Shown: piece by piece, positions 1 to 9,082 of the stretch | How the letters are laid out: every line of letters begins with the position of its first letter | How positions within the stretch are numbered: position 1 is the stretch's first letter | Assembly (NCBI GenBank): GCA_036960485.1 | Contig: JBALXS010000005.1 | Coordinates: forward strand, 1 to 64,000 | Direction: 5' to 3' | DNA length: 64,000 nt | Origin: Rs1 sp036960485 | GTDB lineage: Bacteria; Pseudomonadota; Gammaproteobacteria; Pseudomonadales; Balneatricaceae | Translations under genes and position numbers: made by a program | Notes under the pieces: model-generated | What the model was told of the DNA's origin: nothing | What the model saw: the letters and a program-made list of their open reading frames with translations, nothing else | Database searches by the model: none

Positions 1-198
1 GGCTTGTGATATGCAAATTACGTTGCAAAATGCAAAAAAATTCTTATTTCGCAACACTCACTCAAACTATCAATGTTAAATAATTTCCTTTTTTCTCTAT
101 AAAATTATTTAAAAACAATGTGTTGCGAAAATAAAAAATATTGGCACATGTTAAGCAATGGTATCAACAAGACCTTAAATAAATAAGGAGTTAACACC
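1..198 (+). promoter_or_regulatory. Leader of EPS locus 1 with inverted-repeat motifs
   Basis: AT-rich non-coding leader of the first EPS gene. It holds the palindromic core GCAAAATGC at 25-33 and an 11-bp inverted repeat, TTTCGCAACAC at 47-57 and its complement GTGTTGCGAAA at 120-130. The GCAAAATGC core recurs at 19732-19740 upstream of the second EPS operon, which also has TTTCGCACAC at 19790-19799. A shared regulator is inferred; none is identified. A Shine-Dalgarno AAGGAG lies just before the ATG at 199. Confidence 0.45.
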
Positions 199-1482
199 AT
201 GAAAAGTCAAACTCACTCACTTGAAACGACAAGGGTCACTTTAAAACGTGAAGAATTGATTAGCGCTAGCTTATTGCCGCGCTTATTCGCGCTTGTACTG
301 GTGGTTTTTATCTCACCAATTGTTGTGACCAATTTAATCATTGCTTTTTTTAAAGGAAACACGCTTCTCTTCAATACTAAAAAACAAGATGCACTCGGTA
401 GAACAGTATTGCTGCATGCCTTTAGCGGTGGTTTTTTTCGAAAAAGCGCATGGCTGTTCGATATCGTCAATGGCCATTTAAGTTTCACGGGTGTTCCTCT
501 AACTCATTCGTTAAAGCGTGCCGATCAATATGAAATACGTCGTAAATTTTTATCTACCCCAGGTATCTTTAGTTTATTCGACTTACATAAAAGCAGCGGA
601 CTTGCAGTGGCCAATGAGAAGCAGCTGCTGATACAACAGCTCAATGCATCTGTATTACAAAACGCTGGCTTAATTATCAGAAGCATCCTGTGTTTATGTC
701 TGTACTCACGTAATACTAAAAAGCTTAACGATGACGCTAATATTACGTTATTTGGCTTAAATATCACTAATTCGACTATCTCAGAGGCAGTTGATTGGGT
801 GACTTCAGCCTCACGTAAAGCATCTCCTAATATTGGGTTTTATGTTAATGCCAATTCTATTAATTTAGGTTTGAGTACACCTGCATTTCTCAAACAGCTG
901 CAACAAGCTGACGCATTATTTGCCGATGGGTCAGGCATGAGGATGGCTGCAAAGAGCGCAGGTTACCAGTTAAAGGATAACAACAACGGAACTGACATGT
1001 TGCCCCATTTATGTTGTAGCTGTGTTAGTAACCAGAAATCTATTTTCCTGTTAGGGGCAAAACCCGGCGTTGCTCAACAAGCGGCGGATAATTTAACTAA
1101 CCAATATCCACAATTGCAGATAGCAGGGGTGCAGCATGGCTATACATCCCCAGACAAAGCTGACAAATTAATCGCGCAAATTAATGATAGCCGCTGCGAT
1201 ATTTTACTGGTCGCTTTTGGCTCACCCATTCAAGAAGCATGGGTATTGAAGCATCGCAGCGCATTGAAATGCCACACTATATTAGCGGTTGGAGGCTTGT
1301 TTGATTTTTATTCTGGTGAAATATCACGCTCGCCAATGTGGTTAAGAGAGCTAGGGTTAGAGTGGGTATGGCGCTTAATTAAGGAGCCTAAAAGTAAATT
1401 CTACCGTTATGTAATAGGTAACCCACTGTTTTTATTTCGTATCCATGTATTAGGCTTAGCGTCTAAGGGAGCAAGATTATGA
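199..1482 (+). CDS. WecG/TagA/CpsF glycosyltransferase with degenerate sugar-transferase N-terminus
   Basis: Probable glycosyltransferase adding the second sugar to an undecaprenyl-linked EPS precursor at the inner membrane. Residues ~185-415 match the WecG/TagA/CpsF family (FYVNANSINLG, ADGSGMRMAAK, LLVAFGSPIQEAW, VGGLFDFYSGE). Residues ~25-165 start with a membrane segment and resemble the C-terminal part of bacterial sugar transferases (NGHLSFTGVPL against the usual GDMSLVGPRP; STPGIFSLFDL against RPGLTGLWQV), but the catalytic Asp-Glu region is missing, so this half is probably non-catalytic. Start ATG has AAGGAG eight bases upstream. The stop overlaps the next start by 4 nt (ATGA), implying translational coupling. 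Confidence 0.85.
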   Translation: MKSQTHSLETTRVTLKREELISASLLPRLFALVLVVFISPIVVTNLIIAFFKGNTLLFNTKKQDALGRTVLLHAFSGGFFRKSAWLFDIVNGHLSFTGVPLTHSLKRADQYEIRRKFLSTPGIFSLFDLHKSSGLAVANEKQLLIQQLNASVLQNAGLIIRSILCLCLYSRNTKKLNDDANITLFGLNITNSTISEAVDWVTSASRKASPNIGFYVNANSINLGLSTPAFLKQLQQADALFADGSGMRMAAKSAGYQLKDNNNGTDMLPHLCCSCVSNQKSIFLLGAKPGVAQQAADNLTNQYPQLQIAGVQHGYTSPDKADKLIAQINDSRCDILLVAFGSPIQEAWVLKHRSALKCHTILAVGGLFDFYSGEISRSPMWLRELGLEWVWRLIKEPKSKFYRYVIGNPLFLFRIHVLGLASKGARL

Positions 1483-2159
1483 ACATGCAAACTTTCGATA
1501 AAATGATGCACACTGTTAACTTTTTTCAGCCACCAAAAACTGAAGCCGCGGGCTTCGGGCACCGAGGATTACCCATAATATTGCAGCAAATAGCCGCCGG
1601 CATTGCATTATTATTGCTTAGCCCGCTAATTTTATTAGTGATGCTACTGATTAGAATTGAGAGCCCTGGTAGTATTTTATTTTCGCAAATAAGAGTAGGG
1701 GAATATGGCCGACATTTTAAAATGTATAAGTTTCGTTCCATGTATTTAGCCACCGATCCGCGTTACCAAGAGCCTGATCCAAGCACTAGTTCACGTGAAG
1801 GGGTGTGTAAAAAGTACGTCAACGATCCACGCATCACCGTGATTGGCAGGTTTATTAGAAAGTACTCAATTGATGAATTACCGCAGTTATTTAACATTGT
1901 AAATAGAGATATGTGCTTGGTCGGACCGCGACCAGCGTTAGCTATCGAAACTTATGCCTATGATTACGAAGATCAAGCAAGATTGTTTTCAAAGCCAGGC
2001 TTAACAGGTTTGTGGCAAGTTTCGGGGCGCGCAGATACTGATTTCATACAGCAGTTACACTTAGATTTATCTTATATTAAACAGCAAAGTATCTGGTTAG
2101 ATTGCAAAATTATTCTCTTAACCGTACCTGCCGTACTCAGCGCAAAAGGTGCATATTAG
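1479..2159 (+). CDS. Priming sugar transferase (polyprenyl-phosphate sugar-1-phosphate transferase)
   Basis: Monotopic membrane enzyme of the bacterial sugar transferase family (PF02397) that moves a sugar-1-phosphate from a nucleotide sugar to undecaprenyl phosphate, the first committed step of EPS synthesis. Visible: hydrophobic hairpin at residues ~35-60, the KMYKFRSM motif, the catalytic Asp-Glu in YSIDELPQLFN, DMCLVGPRPA, and KPGLTGLWQVSGR. It is short (226 aa), like WcaJ-tail or PglC-like enzymes without the multi-spanning N-terminal region. It is coupled to the preceding WecG-like gene, and a terminator hairpin follows. The sugar specificity cannot be read from the sequence. Confidence 0.92.
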   Translation: MNMQTFDKMMHTVNFFQPPKTEAAGFGHRGLPIILQQIAAGIALLLLSPLILLVMLLIRIESPGSILFSQIRVGEYGRHFKMYKFRSMYLATDPRYQEPDPSTSSREGVCKKYVNDPRITVIGRFIRKYSIDELPQLFNIVNRDMCLVGPRPALAIETYAYDYEDQARLFSKPGLTGLWQVSGRADTDFIQQLHLDLSYIKQQSIWLDCKIILLTVPAVLSAKGAY

Positions 2160-2171
2160 TTATATTTTTTG

Positions 2172-2195
2172 CCCGCCTTTATCGGCGGTTTTTTT
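2172..2195 (+). terminator. Rho-independent terminator of EPS locus 1
   Basis: Stem CCGCC (2173-2177) and GGCGG (2184-2188) around a six-base loop, followed directly by seven T residues, 13 bases after the sugar-transferase stop codon. Confidence 0.8.
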
Positions 2196-2745
2196 GGGAG
2201 ATGTTAGTCTTTGCGTAGCAATAAGAGAAATCTGTACCTATAGACTGAGCTCGCTTATTACAAAACCTGCTTTATTATCTGGTTATGTTATTGGTAGCCA
2301 GCAATTCATCGATGATAGAAGCATTTTAGACATATTGTAGAAATAACAAGTTAAACTCCCCCGGACAGATAAACCTCTGTCAGTATCTTCCTGCAACTAC
2401 CCAAGAGCTTCTTCGCTTGTTCTTAATGAATCATCGTGAGTATAAAATCTGGCATTTGGGCTTAAAGCAACAAGCCTACTCGACAGGCTATTATCTTTAC
2501 GTTGCATCCGGCGCGTTAGCCATGAATAAACCTCCCGCACTTTCTGTATAGCCAATATTTATCTCTATGGATGGACCGTTTCATTATCGCTAATTTAGGG
2601 CAAGCGCGCCGCTACAATTTTATTACAGATTACATATATAAACTCAGGTTACCTATGCGATAGCAGTGAATTCAATATTATTGCTTATCTATATGCTAAA
2701 TGTTTATATGTAGAAATAATAATATTTACCTATAAATGTTGAATA
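2196..2745. other. Intergenic region, no supported gene
   Basis: About 550 bases between the EPS terminator and hutG. A 41-codon ATG frame at 2426-2551 has no ribosome binding site and matches no family I recognise. The last ~100 bases are very AT-rich and probably contain the hutG promoter, but no clear -35/-10 pair stands out. Confidence 0.5.
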
Positions 2746-3744
2746 ATGAGCGATATAAACTTGGAAGATACTGCATTACTTACGAGCCATATCAAAGAAT
2801 ACTGGCATCAACAAATCACCCCATATGCGAGTAATCTCGGTGATATAAGTGAGTCGGTTGGGCTAATTGGTTTTTGCTGTGATGCTGGGGTTAAACGTAA
2901 TAATGGACGCGTTGGTGCTAGCCAAGGCCCTACTGCTTTTCGTGATCATATGCGTAAAGTGGCTTGTCATAATACGCTGAGTTCTACGATTGATTTTGGT
3001 GACATTGTCGTTATTGATGATCAGCTAGAAGCTGGACAAAAAGAATTGTCAGTGCTCGTGGCTAAACAAGTGCAACAGGTAAAACGGCTGTTGGTGATCG
3101 GTGGCGGGCACGAAACGGCTTACGGTACATTTTGTGGTTTACATGAAGCGTTAGGAGCGGATTGTAAAATAGGTATTATCAATCTTGACGCTCACTTTGA
3201 TTTACGCCAGCCAGGAGACGCAGGTGCATCATCAGGCACTCCTTTCTACCAAATACAAGCGCTCACCGGGCCCGACAACTTTTATTATTTTTGCATGGGT
3301 TTGGCCAGAGAATCCAATACGCAGATATTATTTGATAGAGCTGATGAATGGGGAGTGATGTATCGAACAGACTCTCAAATGAAACACTCCGATTTAGATC
3401 AAATCAAGCGCGAGCTACAATCCTTTGCACAATCTTGTGATGCACTATATTTGACTATAGATATGGACGTGTTGCCACATTACCAAGCGCCGGGAGTAAG
3501 TGCTCCCGCAGTGCGAGGAGTCGATCTTGATGTGATCGAAAGCGTTATTGATCAAGTAATTGATTGCGCGCAATATTGCCGTTTCGGCCTGCCTGTAGTT
3601 GAACTGACCGAATTAAATCCAAACCACGACCCACAAGGGGTCACCGCGCGTACCGCAGCTTTTCTGGCTAACAGGATGCTGAAATCAGCAACTGTACCAA
3701 TTAATTTCAGTGCGCAAAACTCGAAACAAAAGGAAAGAATATGA
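2746..3744 (+). CDS. hutG: Formimidoylglutamase (arginase/ureohydrolase family)
   Basis: Manganese-dependent cytosolic hydrolase converting N-formimidoyl-L-glutamate to glutamate and formamide, the last step of one histidine degradation route. Metal-ligand motifs of the arginase fold are intact: GGGHE (His122), LDAHFD (Asp148, His150, Asp152) and TIDMDVLP (Asp239, Asp241). The DVLPHYQAPGVSAPA block and the GLPVVELTELNPNHD block are typical of HutG rather than arginase or agmatinase. The length (332 aa) fits. Other hut genes are absent. The stop overlaps the next start by 4 nt, coupling it to a TAXI-TRAP transporter, so a related imported substrate is possible. Confidence 0.82.
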   Translation: MSDINLEDTALLTSHIKEYWHQQITPYASNLGDISESVGLIGFCCDAGVKRNNGRVGASQGPTAFRDHMRKVACHNTLSSTIDFGDIVVIDDQLEAGQKELSVLVAKQVQQVKRLLVIGGGHETAYGTFCGLHEALGADCKIGIINLDAHFDLRQPGDAGASSGTPFYQIQALTGPDNFYYFCMGLARESNTQILFDRADEWGVMYRTDSQMKHSDLDQIKRELQSFAQSCDALYLTIDMDVLPHYQAPGVSAPAVRGVDLDVIESVIDQVIDCAQYCRFGLPVVELTELNPNHDPQGVTARTAAFLANRMLKSATVPINFSAQNSKQKERI

Positions 3745-4709
3745 AAAAAACACTAAAAACACTTCTTGTCTCTGCGACTCTAACTGCAGGACTTGCAGCG
3801 GGTACTGTTCAAGCTGCAGAACGAGTATTCTTCGGTATCGCAACGGGTGGTACTGGTGGTACTTACTATCCATTAGGCGGTATGCTTGCTCAAGTTATCT
3901 CTAACAATTCAGAGATTGCTGGTAAAAAGCTATCAGCGACTGCTGAAACCGGTAACGCTTCTGTAGCAAATGCGGGTTTACTGGGCCGTGGAGCTATAGA
4001 ATCAGCATTTGTCGCTGCTGACGTATTAGATGCTGCATATAAAGGCATAAACCAATTTAAAGGTAAGCCTATTACCAATTTGCGTGCTCTTGGTGCGCTT
4101 TATCCTGAAACAGTACAGTTGATTGCTCAGCCTGGAATCAAGCGCTTTGAAGACCTTAAAGGTTTGAGTGTTAGTTCTGGCTCACCAGGCTCTGGACAAT
4201 GGCAGTTATTAGGCGATTTACTCGTTGCGCATGGTATGAAGCGCGAAGATATTAAAGAAGATTACTCTTCTTTTTCACAATCTGCTGAAAAAATCAAAGA
4301 TGGCAATTTAGATGCATCTCTAATTACCGCGGGTTCGCCAACAGCCTCTATTGTTGAATTATCAAATGGCCATGATATAAGCATCATTCCACTAACGGGC
4401 GCACCGATTAAGGCTCTGCAAAAGTCACAACCTTATTATGCGAGTACTATACTCCCGGCTGGTACTTATAAAGGTATCGATAAAGATGTTGAAACATTAG
4501 CTGTTCGCGCAATTTGGGCGACACATGCCGAGCTGTCTGACGATATCGCTTACGCTGTCACTAAAGCACTTTATGAAAATGTAGAAACGTTGGCTAAAGT
4601 ACACGTTAAAGGCAAAGAAATTAGCCTAAAAACAGCACTTCAGTCAGTCTCTATTCCTTTGCACCCAGGTGCTGAGCGTTACTACCGTGAAAAAGGCATC
4701 ATTGAGTAA
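3741..4709 (+). CDS. TAXI-family TRAP transporter substrate-binding protein
   Basis: Periplasmic binding protein of a TRAP-T (TAXI type) secondary transporter, which delivers a small, often carboxylated, solute to the fused permease encoded at 5.2 kb. A Sec signal peptide covers residues 1-25 (cleavage predicted after VQA). The mature start has the TAXI hallmark IATGGTGGTYYPLGG, and SSGSPGSGQWQL follows in the middle. It is preceded by AAAGGAAAG and overlaps the hutG stop by 4 nt. The ligand is unknown; the hutG linkage hints at a glutamate- or histidine-related compound, which is inference. Confidence 0.92.
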   Translation: MKKTLKTLLVSATLTAGLAAGTVQAAERVFFGIATGGTGGTYYPLGGMLAQVISNNSEIAGKKLSATAETGNASVANAGLLGRGAIESAFVAADVLDAAYKGINQFKGKPITNLRALGALYPETVQLIAQPGIKRFEDLKGLSVSSGSPGSGQWQLLGDLLVAHGMKREDIKEDYSSFSQSAEKIKDGNLDASLITAGSPTASIVELSNGHDISIIPLTGAPIKALQKSQPYYASTILPAGTYKGIDKDVETLAVRAIWATHAELSDDIAYAVTKALYENVETLAKVHVKGKEISLKTALQSVSIPLHPGAERYYREKGIIE

Positions 4710-5184
4710 GCTGATCACAACACTGGGAGTCACTGCGTTATTAGCAGTGCCTTCTAGTGGACAAGCAGTAGGCTTGCAAATAATAGATTACCGGGGCCAA
4801 CAAACACTAGGTTGTGTTGATTTGGTTGATCAATCCTTTTCATTATCATTTATTCACTCAGTCTCTTTGACACCTGTCATTGATGAGTACGATTTACTAA
4901 ATACCGATAATCACTATCGAATACTACAAACAGCAGAACGTTTTTTTGCACATGGACAAGGTTTGCCTTCATTAGTAGATGAGCCAGACGCCACTGCTTT
5001 TGAGCATACTAATGGCCAATTTATATTAAGGCTTAAACGCAAGATAGATAATTTAATTGTGCGTACCGATAGCCGCTTCAAGAACCGGTTGCACACTGGA
5101 TCTATCACTATAGATTTAAATCAATGGCCAGATAATGGCCTGAAAATACACCCCGTAGAGCACTGTCTGAACACGACACAATAG
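4687..5184 (+). CDS. DUF1850 protein of TAXI-TRAP operon
   Basis: Small exported protein of the DUF1850 family, regularly encoded between TAXI binding proteins and their permeases; its exact role is unknown. The family core is visible in SLSFIHSVSLTPVIDEYDL. I chose GTG at 4687, which gives 165 aa starting with a basic, hydrophobic signal-like segment and overlaps the previous gene by 23 nt. A longer frame opens at 4669 (a non-ATG codon), and TTG at 4702 is an alternative. The overlap implies coupled translation with the binding protein. Confidence 0.78.
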   Translation: MKKASLSKLITTLGVTALLAVPSSGQAVGLQIIDYRGQQTLGCVDLVDQSFSLSFIHSVSLTPVIDEYDLLNTDNHYRILQTAERFFAHGQGLPSLVDEPDATAFEHTNGQFILRLKRKIDNLIVRTDSRFKNRLHTGSITIDLNQWPDNGLKIHPVEHCLNTTQ

Positions 5185-5201
5185 TCATAAAAGTGAGCGT
5201 T

Positions 5202-7439
5202 ATGAATAACATCCCAACATCAAATAATAATCAAAATGAAGCACTTGCAGAGCCAGTGCCTCAAGAGAAGTTAGATAATTTAATCAAAGAGTTTGATAGT
5301 GAAAGCAATTTTCGTAGCCTGCAAGGCTGGTTAAAGTTGTTTGTAACGGTTTCTTGCGTCGGGCTTAGTTTGTTTCATATTTACACCGCTGGCTTTGGTT
5401 TGCTCAATGAGATTTCTCACCGTACCTTCCACATGACCTTTATCATGGGGCTGTTGTTTCTGGTCTTTCCACGCAAAGCTGCAAAGCGCCCCAAGGTTAG
5501 TATTGTATTGAGCCTTGCCTATGGTGTTTTTTATCTGGTGATCGCTAATCAGCTAGTGAATGCGATGGGTGATCAGCTACCGGCCGCTTTAAATATTGGT
5601 ATTTACGTTTTTGCTGCCATGATGGCTTTATCTGCCTTGCCGTTATCTTTTTTAGGAGGCCGAGGCAACATCCCTTGTTTACTTGATTGGATTCTCGCGG
5701 TGATGGGAGCAGGTTTTTCTGCTTACTTGTTATTCTTTTTTGATGAAATTTTTATTACCAATATTGGCTTCCCACAGCCTTTAGATTATGTGTTTGGCGG
5801 CATTGCTATTTTGCTTGTTCTAGAAGGAGCACGCCGCACGATGGGTGAGTCGCTGGCTATTATCGGTGTGGTTTCATTGCTCTATGCAATTTTAGGCCCT
5901 CAATTACCCGGTGTATTGGCGCATCGTGGTTACGATATTACACGCCTTGTCGAGCACTTATATTTAGGTACTGAAGGTATTTACGGTATTGCCATTGGCG
6001 TTGTCGCCACTTACGTTTTTCACTTTGTACTTTTTGGCGTACTGGCACAAGCTTCTGGTTTGGGGCAATTATTTATTGAGCTCGCTACTGTGCTATCAGG
6101 TCGGTATGCTGGTGGTCCTGCTAAAGTATCAGTCGTTTCTTCAGGCTTCTTTGGTATGATTTCGGGATCACCTGTAGCGAATACTGTGACTACTGGTGCT
6201 TTCACTATCCCTATGATGAAGCGTTACGGGTTTAGCGGCCGCTTTGCTGCAGCGACCGAAGCCGCAGCCTCCTGTGGCGGTCAGATAACGCCTCCGATAA
6301 TGGGTGCTTCTGCGTTTGTTATGTCTGAAATGCTCGGTGTGCCTTATAACGAGTTGATACTGGTTGCCATAATCCCTGCTGCTTTTCACTACTTAGCCAC
6401 TCTATGCATGGTGCATTTTGAAGCGCGCCGCCTAGGTCTTAAAGGCATGCCCATCGCCGATATCCCAAAGTTTGCTGATATAATGGCACGGCATTGGCAT
6501 CAAACTATTCCGTTAATCGTGATGGTTTCGATGCTGTTAATGCAATTTACTCCATTTTTAGCCGCTTTTTGGGGGATTATCCTGACAGTTGTGTGCTCTT
6601 ATATACCATTAATACTACGACCGCTTGGGTTTAAAAAACTGGATCATCTAAGTGTGCTAACCCCGCGTAAACTAGTGGTTAGTTTAGAAGAAGGTGCAAA
6701 ACAGTCCATTGCTATTACTGCCGCTTGCGCCTGCGTTGGTTTCCTCTTAGGCGTAACGACTCTCACAGGATTAGGCTTTAAGTTCTCAGGTGCTATTGTC
6801 GGTCTTGCGTCTGACTTTGGTGGTTGGATAACACCTTTAATACCTTTTGATTTATTTAGTCAAACAAGCGTGACACTATTTATTGCGCTATTGTTAGTGG
6901 CTTTAGCTTGTATTTTAATGGGAGCGGGTATTCCAACGACACCCACTTACATTATTTTAGCTTCTATAGTGGCACCTGCATTAGATGATTTTGGGGTTGC
7001 TATATTGGCTGCCCACTTCTTTATTTTTTACTATGGTGTATTAGCAGATGTCACGCCTCCTGTGGCTCTAGCGGCTTATGCCGGTGCTGGGATAGCGAAA
7101 TCTGACCCTATGCGCACCGGATTAACCGCTTTTCGCCTGTCGATGGGTAAAGCATTAGTACCATTTATGTTTATCTATGCTCCTAGTATGTTGTTTTTAA
7201 ACTTTAATTGGTTAGAATTTACATTAGCCATCACTAGCGGAATATTGTGTATCATTGCACTTGCTGCTGCTTATATTGGTTTCTTTAGTGCACCCATAAA
7301 TAGAATCGAAAAATGGGTATTATCGATATCAGGATTAATTTTAGTGGGCAATGAGCCTTGGTTAATTGCGTTAACAGGGTCTCTCGTTATCGCTATATTA
7401 GTACGTAACTATCGGCAGGGGCACGCTCTTAGCCACTAA
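5202..7439 (+). CDS. TRAP transporter fused permease (DctQM type)
   Basis: Large inner-membrane permease of the TAXI-TRAP system in which the small (4 TM) and large (12 TM) subunits are fused in one chain of about 745 aa. Visible are many hydrophobic segments, a first cluster around residues 45-200, then the DctM core with SGFFGMISGSPVANTVTTG and CGGQITPPIMGASAFVM, and a second inverted half with MGAGIPTTPTYIILA and LADVTPPVALAAYAGAG. These are the conserved substrate and sodium site regions of DctM proteins. ATG at 5202 is preferred; GTG at 5193 is also open. It follows DUF1850 by 17 nt and completes the transporter. Confidence 0.93.
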   Translation: MNNIPTSNNNQNEALAEPVPQEKLDNLIKEFDSESNFRSLQGWLKLFVTVSCVGLSLFHIYTAGFGLLNEISHRTFHMTFIMGLLFLVFPRKAAKRPKVSIVLSLAYGVFYLVIANQLVNAMGDQLPAALNIGIYVFAAMMALSALPLSFLGGRGNIPCLLDWILAVMGAGFSAYLLFFFDEIFITNIGFPQPLDYVFGGIAILLVLEGARRTMGESLAIIGVVSLLYAILGPQLPGVLAHRGYDITRLVEHLYLGTEGIYGIAIGVVATYVFHFVLFGVLAQASGLGQLFIELATVLSGRYAGGPAKVSVVSSGFFGMISGSPVANTVTTGAFTIPMMKRYGFSGRFAAATEAAASCGGQITPPIMGASAFVMSEMLGVPYNELILVAIIPAAFHYLATLCMVHFEARRLGLKGMPIADIPKFADIMARHWHQTIPLIVMVSMLLMQFTPFLAAFWGIILTVVCSYIPLILRPLGFKKLDHLSVLTPRKLVVSLEEGAKQSIAITAACACVGFLLGVTTLTGLGFKFSGAIVGLASDFGGWITPLIPFDLFSQTSVTLFIALLLVALACILMGAGIPTTPTYIILASIVAPALDDFGVAILAAHFFIFYYGVLADVTPPVALAAYAGAGIAKSDPMRTGLTAFRLSMGKALVPFMFIYAPSMLFLNFNWLEFTLAITSGILCIIALAAAYIGFFSAPINRIEKWVLSISGLILVGNEPWLIALTGSLVIAILVRNYRQGHALSH

Positions 7440-7451
7440 TGAATGCTTAAC

Positions 7452-7466
7452 CGCTAACACTTAGCG
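7452..7466. promoter_or_regulatory. Palindrome between TRAP permease and IclR gene
   Basis: Perfect 6-bp arms CGCTAA/TTAGCG with a 3-base centre, 30 bases before the IclR-family start. It could be an operator of that regulator or a weak terminator of the TRAP operon; there is no T-run, so a protein-binding site is slightly more likely. Confidence 0.3.
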
Positions 7467-7495
7467 CAGTATGAATTATAACTTGAGATTTTGAA

Positions 7496-8263
7496 GTGAC
7501 TGATAAAAACTATACAGTGCCCGCGTTGCAAAAAGGCTTACAAATAATAGAGATGTTTGATGGCCAAACACGGCGCTTGACGCGTTTAGATATGGCTAAG
7601 GCTTTACAAGTAACAGCGGGGTCACTGTATAGAATTACCCAAACATTGGTTGATATGGGTTATTTACGCAGAACTGATAACAACGGTTATGAGTTGGGTT
7701 CTCAAGTTATTTCTCGCGGTTTTAGTTATTTAATAAGCCGCGAAATTTCTGAAATCGCCGCACCGTTCATTACTAATTTACGTAATGTAACTTCTTTATC
7801 TAGCCACTTGGGTATTCGCGAAGGCAATGAAACCGTTTACATTTTTCGCGCCCTCGCGTTACAAATTCTTGCTGTTAATGTCCCCATTGGTACACGTTTC
7901 CCCTGTCATACAACGGCGATGGGTAGAGCGTTACTCACTGATCTATCTCCAGCAGAGATTGAATTCTTGTATCACGGCCAGAGGTTAGATGGTTATCCAG
8001 CGCCAGCGCCGCAAACATTGCCAGACTTGATTGAGCTTTGTAAAACCGAGAAAGAGCAGGGTTGGAGTGTTCATAGTTCTGATTACTCCTTCGCACTTGC
8101 GATGCCTATCAAAGAATATACCGGCAAGGTTATTGCCGCGATCAATGTATCTATTCCCGATGCAATTTTAAAGGAAGGAGCAGCGCAACAGCGCCTAATC
8201 GAGATGCTCAAACAGACGGTTAAAAACATTGAGAATGAAATAGGCGGTCATACTGCTATATAA
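7496..8263 (+). CDS. IclR-family transcriptional regulator
   Basis: DNA-binding regulator with an N-terminal winged helix (residues ~8-65, PALQKGLQIIEMF, TAGSLYRITQTLVDMGYL) and a C-terminal IclR effector domain (residues ~75-250, ending with the FALAMPIKEYTGKVIAAINVS block). The start is GTG. It lies 56 nt after the TRAP permease in the same direction, so it probably controls the hutG-TRAP operon in response to the imported compound or a breakdown product. That assignment is from position only. Confidence 0.9.
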   Translation: MTDKNYTVPALQKGLQIIEMFDGQTRRLTRLDMAKALQVTAGSLYRITQTLVDMGYLRRTDNNGYELGSQVISRGFSYLISREISEIAAPFITNLRNVTSLSSHLGIREGNETVYIFRALALQILAVNVPIGTRFPCHTTAMGRALLTDLSPAEIEFLYHGQRLDGYPAPAPQTLPDLIELCKTEKEQGWSVHSSDYSFALAMPIKEYTGKVIAAINVSIPDAILKEGAAQQRLIEMLKQTVKNIENEIGGHTAI

Positions 8264-8798
8264 AGCTAAAATAGCTGGGTATTTAAGCAGTTGAGAGAGC
8301 CAAATCTATGCACAGACGCGGGTTATTTAATTAAAAAGAGGATTCAATTTGCTGATAAACATCATAGCTCTATGTTGAAACTAGGCTGAATCATTTTTTA
8401 GATGTTTAGCTACAAATTGACGATCTCAGAATGATAGAATCAACGAATTACGCATAAAATAATCCATTAGCTACAAGTTTTTCAAATGAATCATAGAGCG
8501 GCATATATACAGTCGCCAATAAACCCAGCGATAATCTATAAAAAATCCGCAATGGTCGACAAAGAAGCCGTATTCATTCATAATCGCGACTATCTAGGAA
8601 GGAAACGGTACTAGGCAGTAAATGGTACTTAGTTCAATCTAGAACGTCTCAATCCTCTGTCTCGATTAGCTACTCAGAAGGCGCGAAGCCTTTTATTAAT
8701 AACCCGTATCCTTTTACAGCATTATCCATAGCTTTTGTTAATACACGTGAAGCTGTACTAATATTGTTCACCAAACAATGAATACTCAATGAAATATT
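8264..8798. other. Intergenic region, no supported gene
   Basis: About 535 bases between the IclR gene and the J-domain operon. Every frame is short and broken, and I found no hairpin with a T-run and no RNA gene. The 3' part must contain the promoter of the J-domain operon; nothing convincing stands out. Confidence 0.4.
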
Positions 8799-8804
8799 GT
8801 GGAG

Positions 8805-9074
8805 ATGAATTTGGACTATTTTGAAGTATTGGGGGTTGAAAAATCAGCCTCTCAAGATGATATTAAAAAAGCCTATAGACGTTTAGCCTCAAAGCTTCAT
8901 CCAGATAGAAATACCTCGATCGATGCGGTTGAGCGCTTCCAGAAAATTCAAGAATCGTACGATGTTATATCTGACCCTAAAAAGCGCAAGGAATACATCG
9001 AACAGGAATACACTGAGGTTATGAACCCCAAGTCGTTCACTAAATCCTATTGGAACAGAGTTTTAAATACTTAA
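8805..9074 (+). CDS. Stand-alone J-domain protein (DnaJ-like, 89 aa)
   Basis: A type III J-domain protein consisting of a J domain only. Such domains bind DnaK (Hsp70) and stimulate its ATPase through the HPD tripeptide, here at residues 32-34 in LASKLHPDRN. Helix I (DYFEVLGV), helix II (KKAYRRLASKL) and helix III (AVERFQKIQESYDVISDPKKR) are present; the Gly/Phe, zinc-finger and substrate-binding domains of DnaJ are not. The start is uncertain: GGAG at 8801-8804 abuts ATG 8805 and is ideally spaced for TTG 8811; GTG 8799 is also open. It heads a four-gene operon (gaps 8, 29 and 14 nt) with three unassigned proteins that may be its clients or adaptors. Confidence 0.88.
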   Translation: MNLDYFEVLGVEKSASQDDIKKAYRRLASKLHPDRNTSIDAVERFQKIQESYDVISDPKKRKEYIEQEYTEVMNPKSFTKSYWNRVLNT

Positions 9075-9082
9075 GGGGCATC

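Noticed and set aside
2149..2340. 63-codon plus-strand frame after the sugar-transferase gene
   Set aside because: It spans the terminator hairpin and its T-run, lacks a ribosome site and has no recognisable similarity.
2746..3744. Alternative reading of hutG as a guanidine hydrolase, given the SMR pump at 49.9 kb
   Set aside because: The metal and PGVSAPA blocks fit HutG, the SMR gene is 46 kb away, and no guanidine riboswitch was seen.
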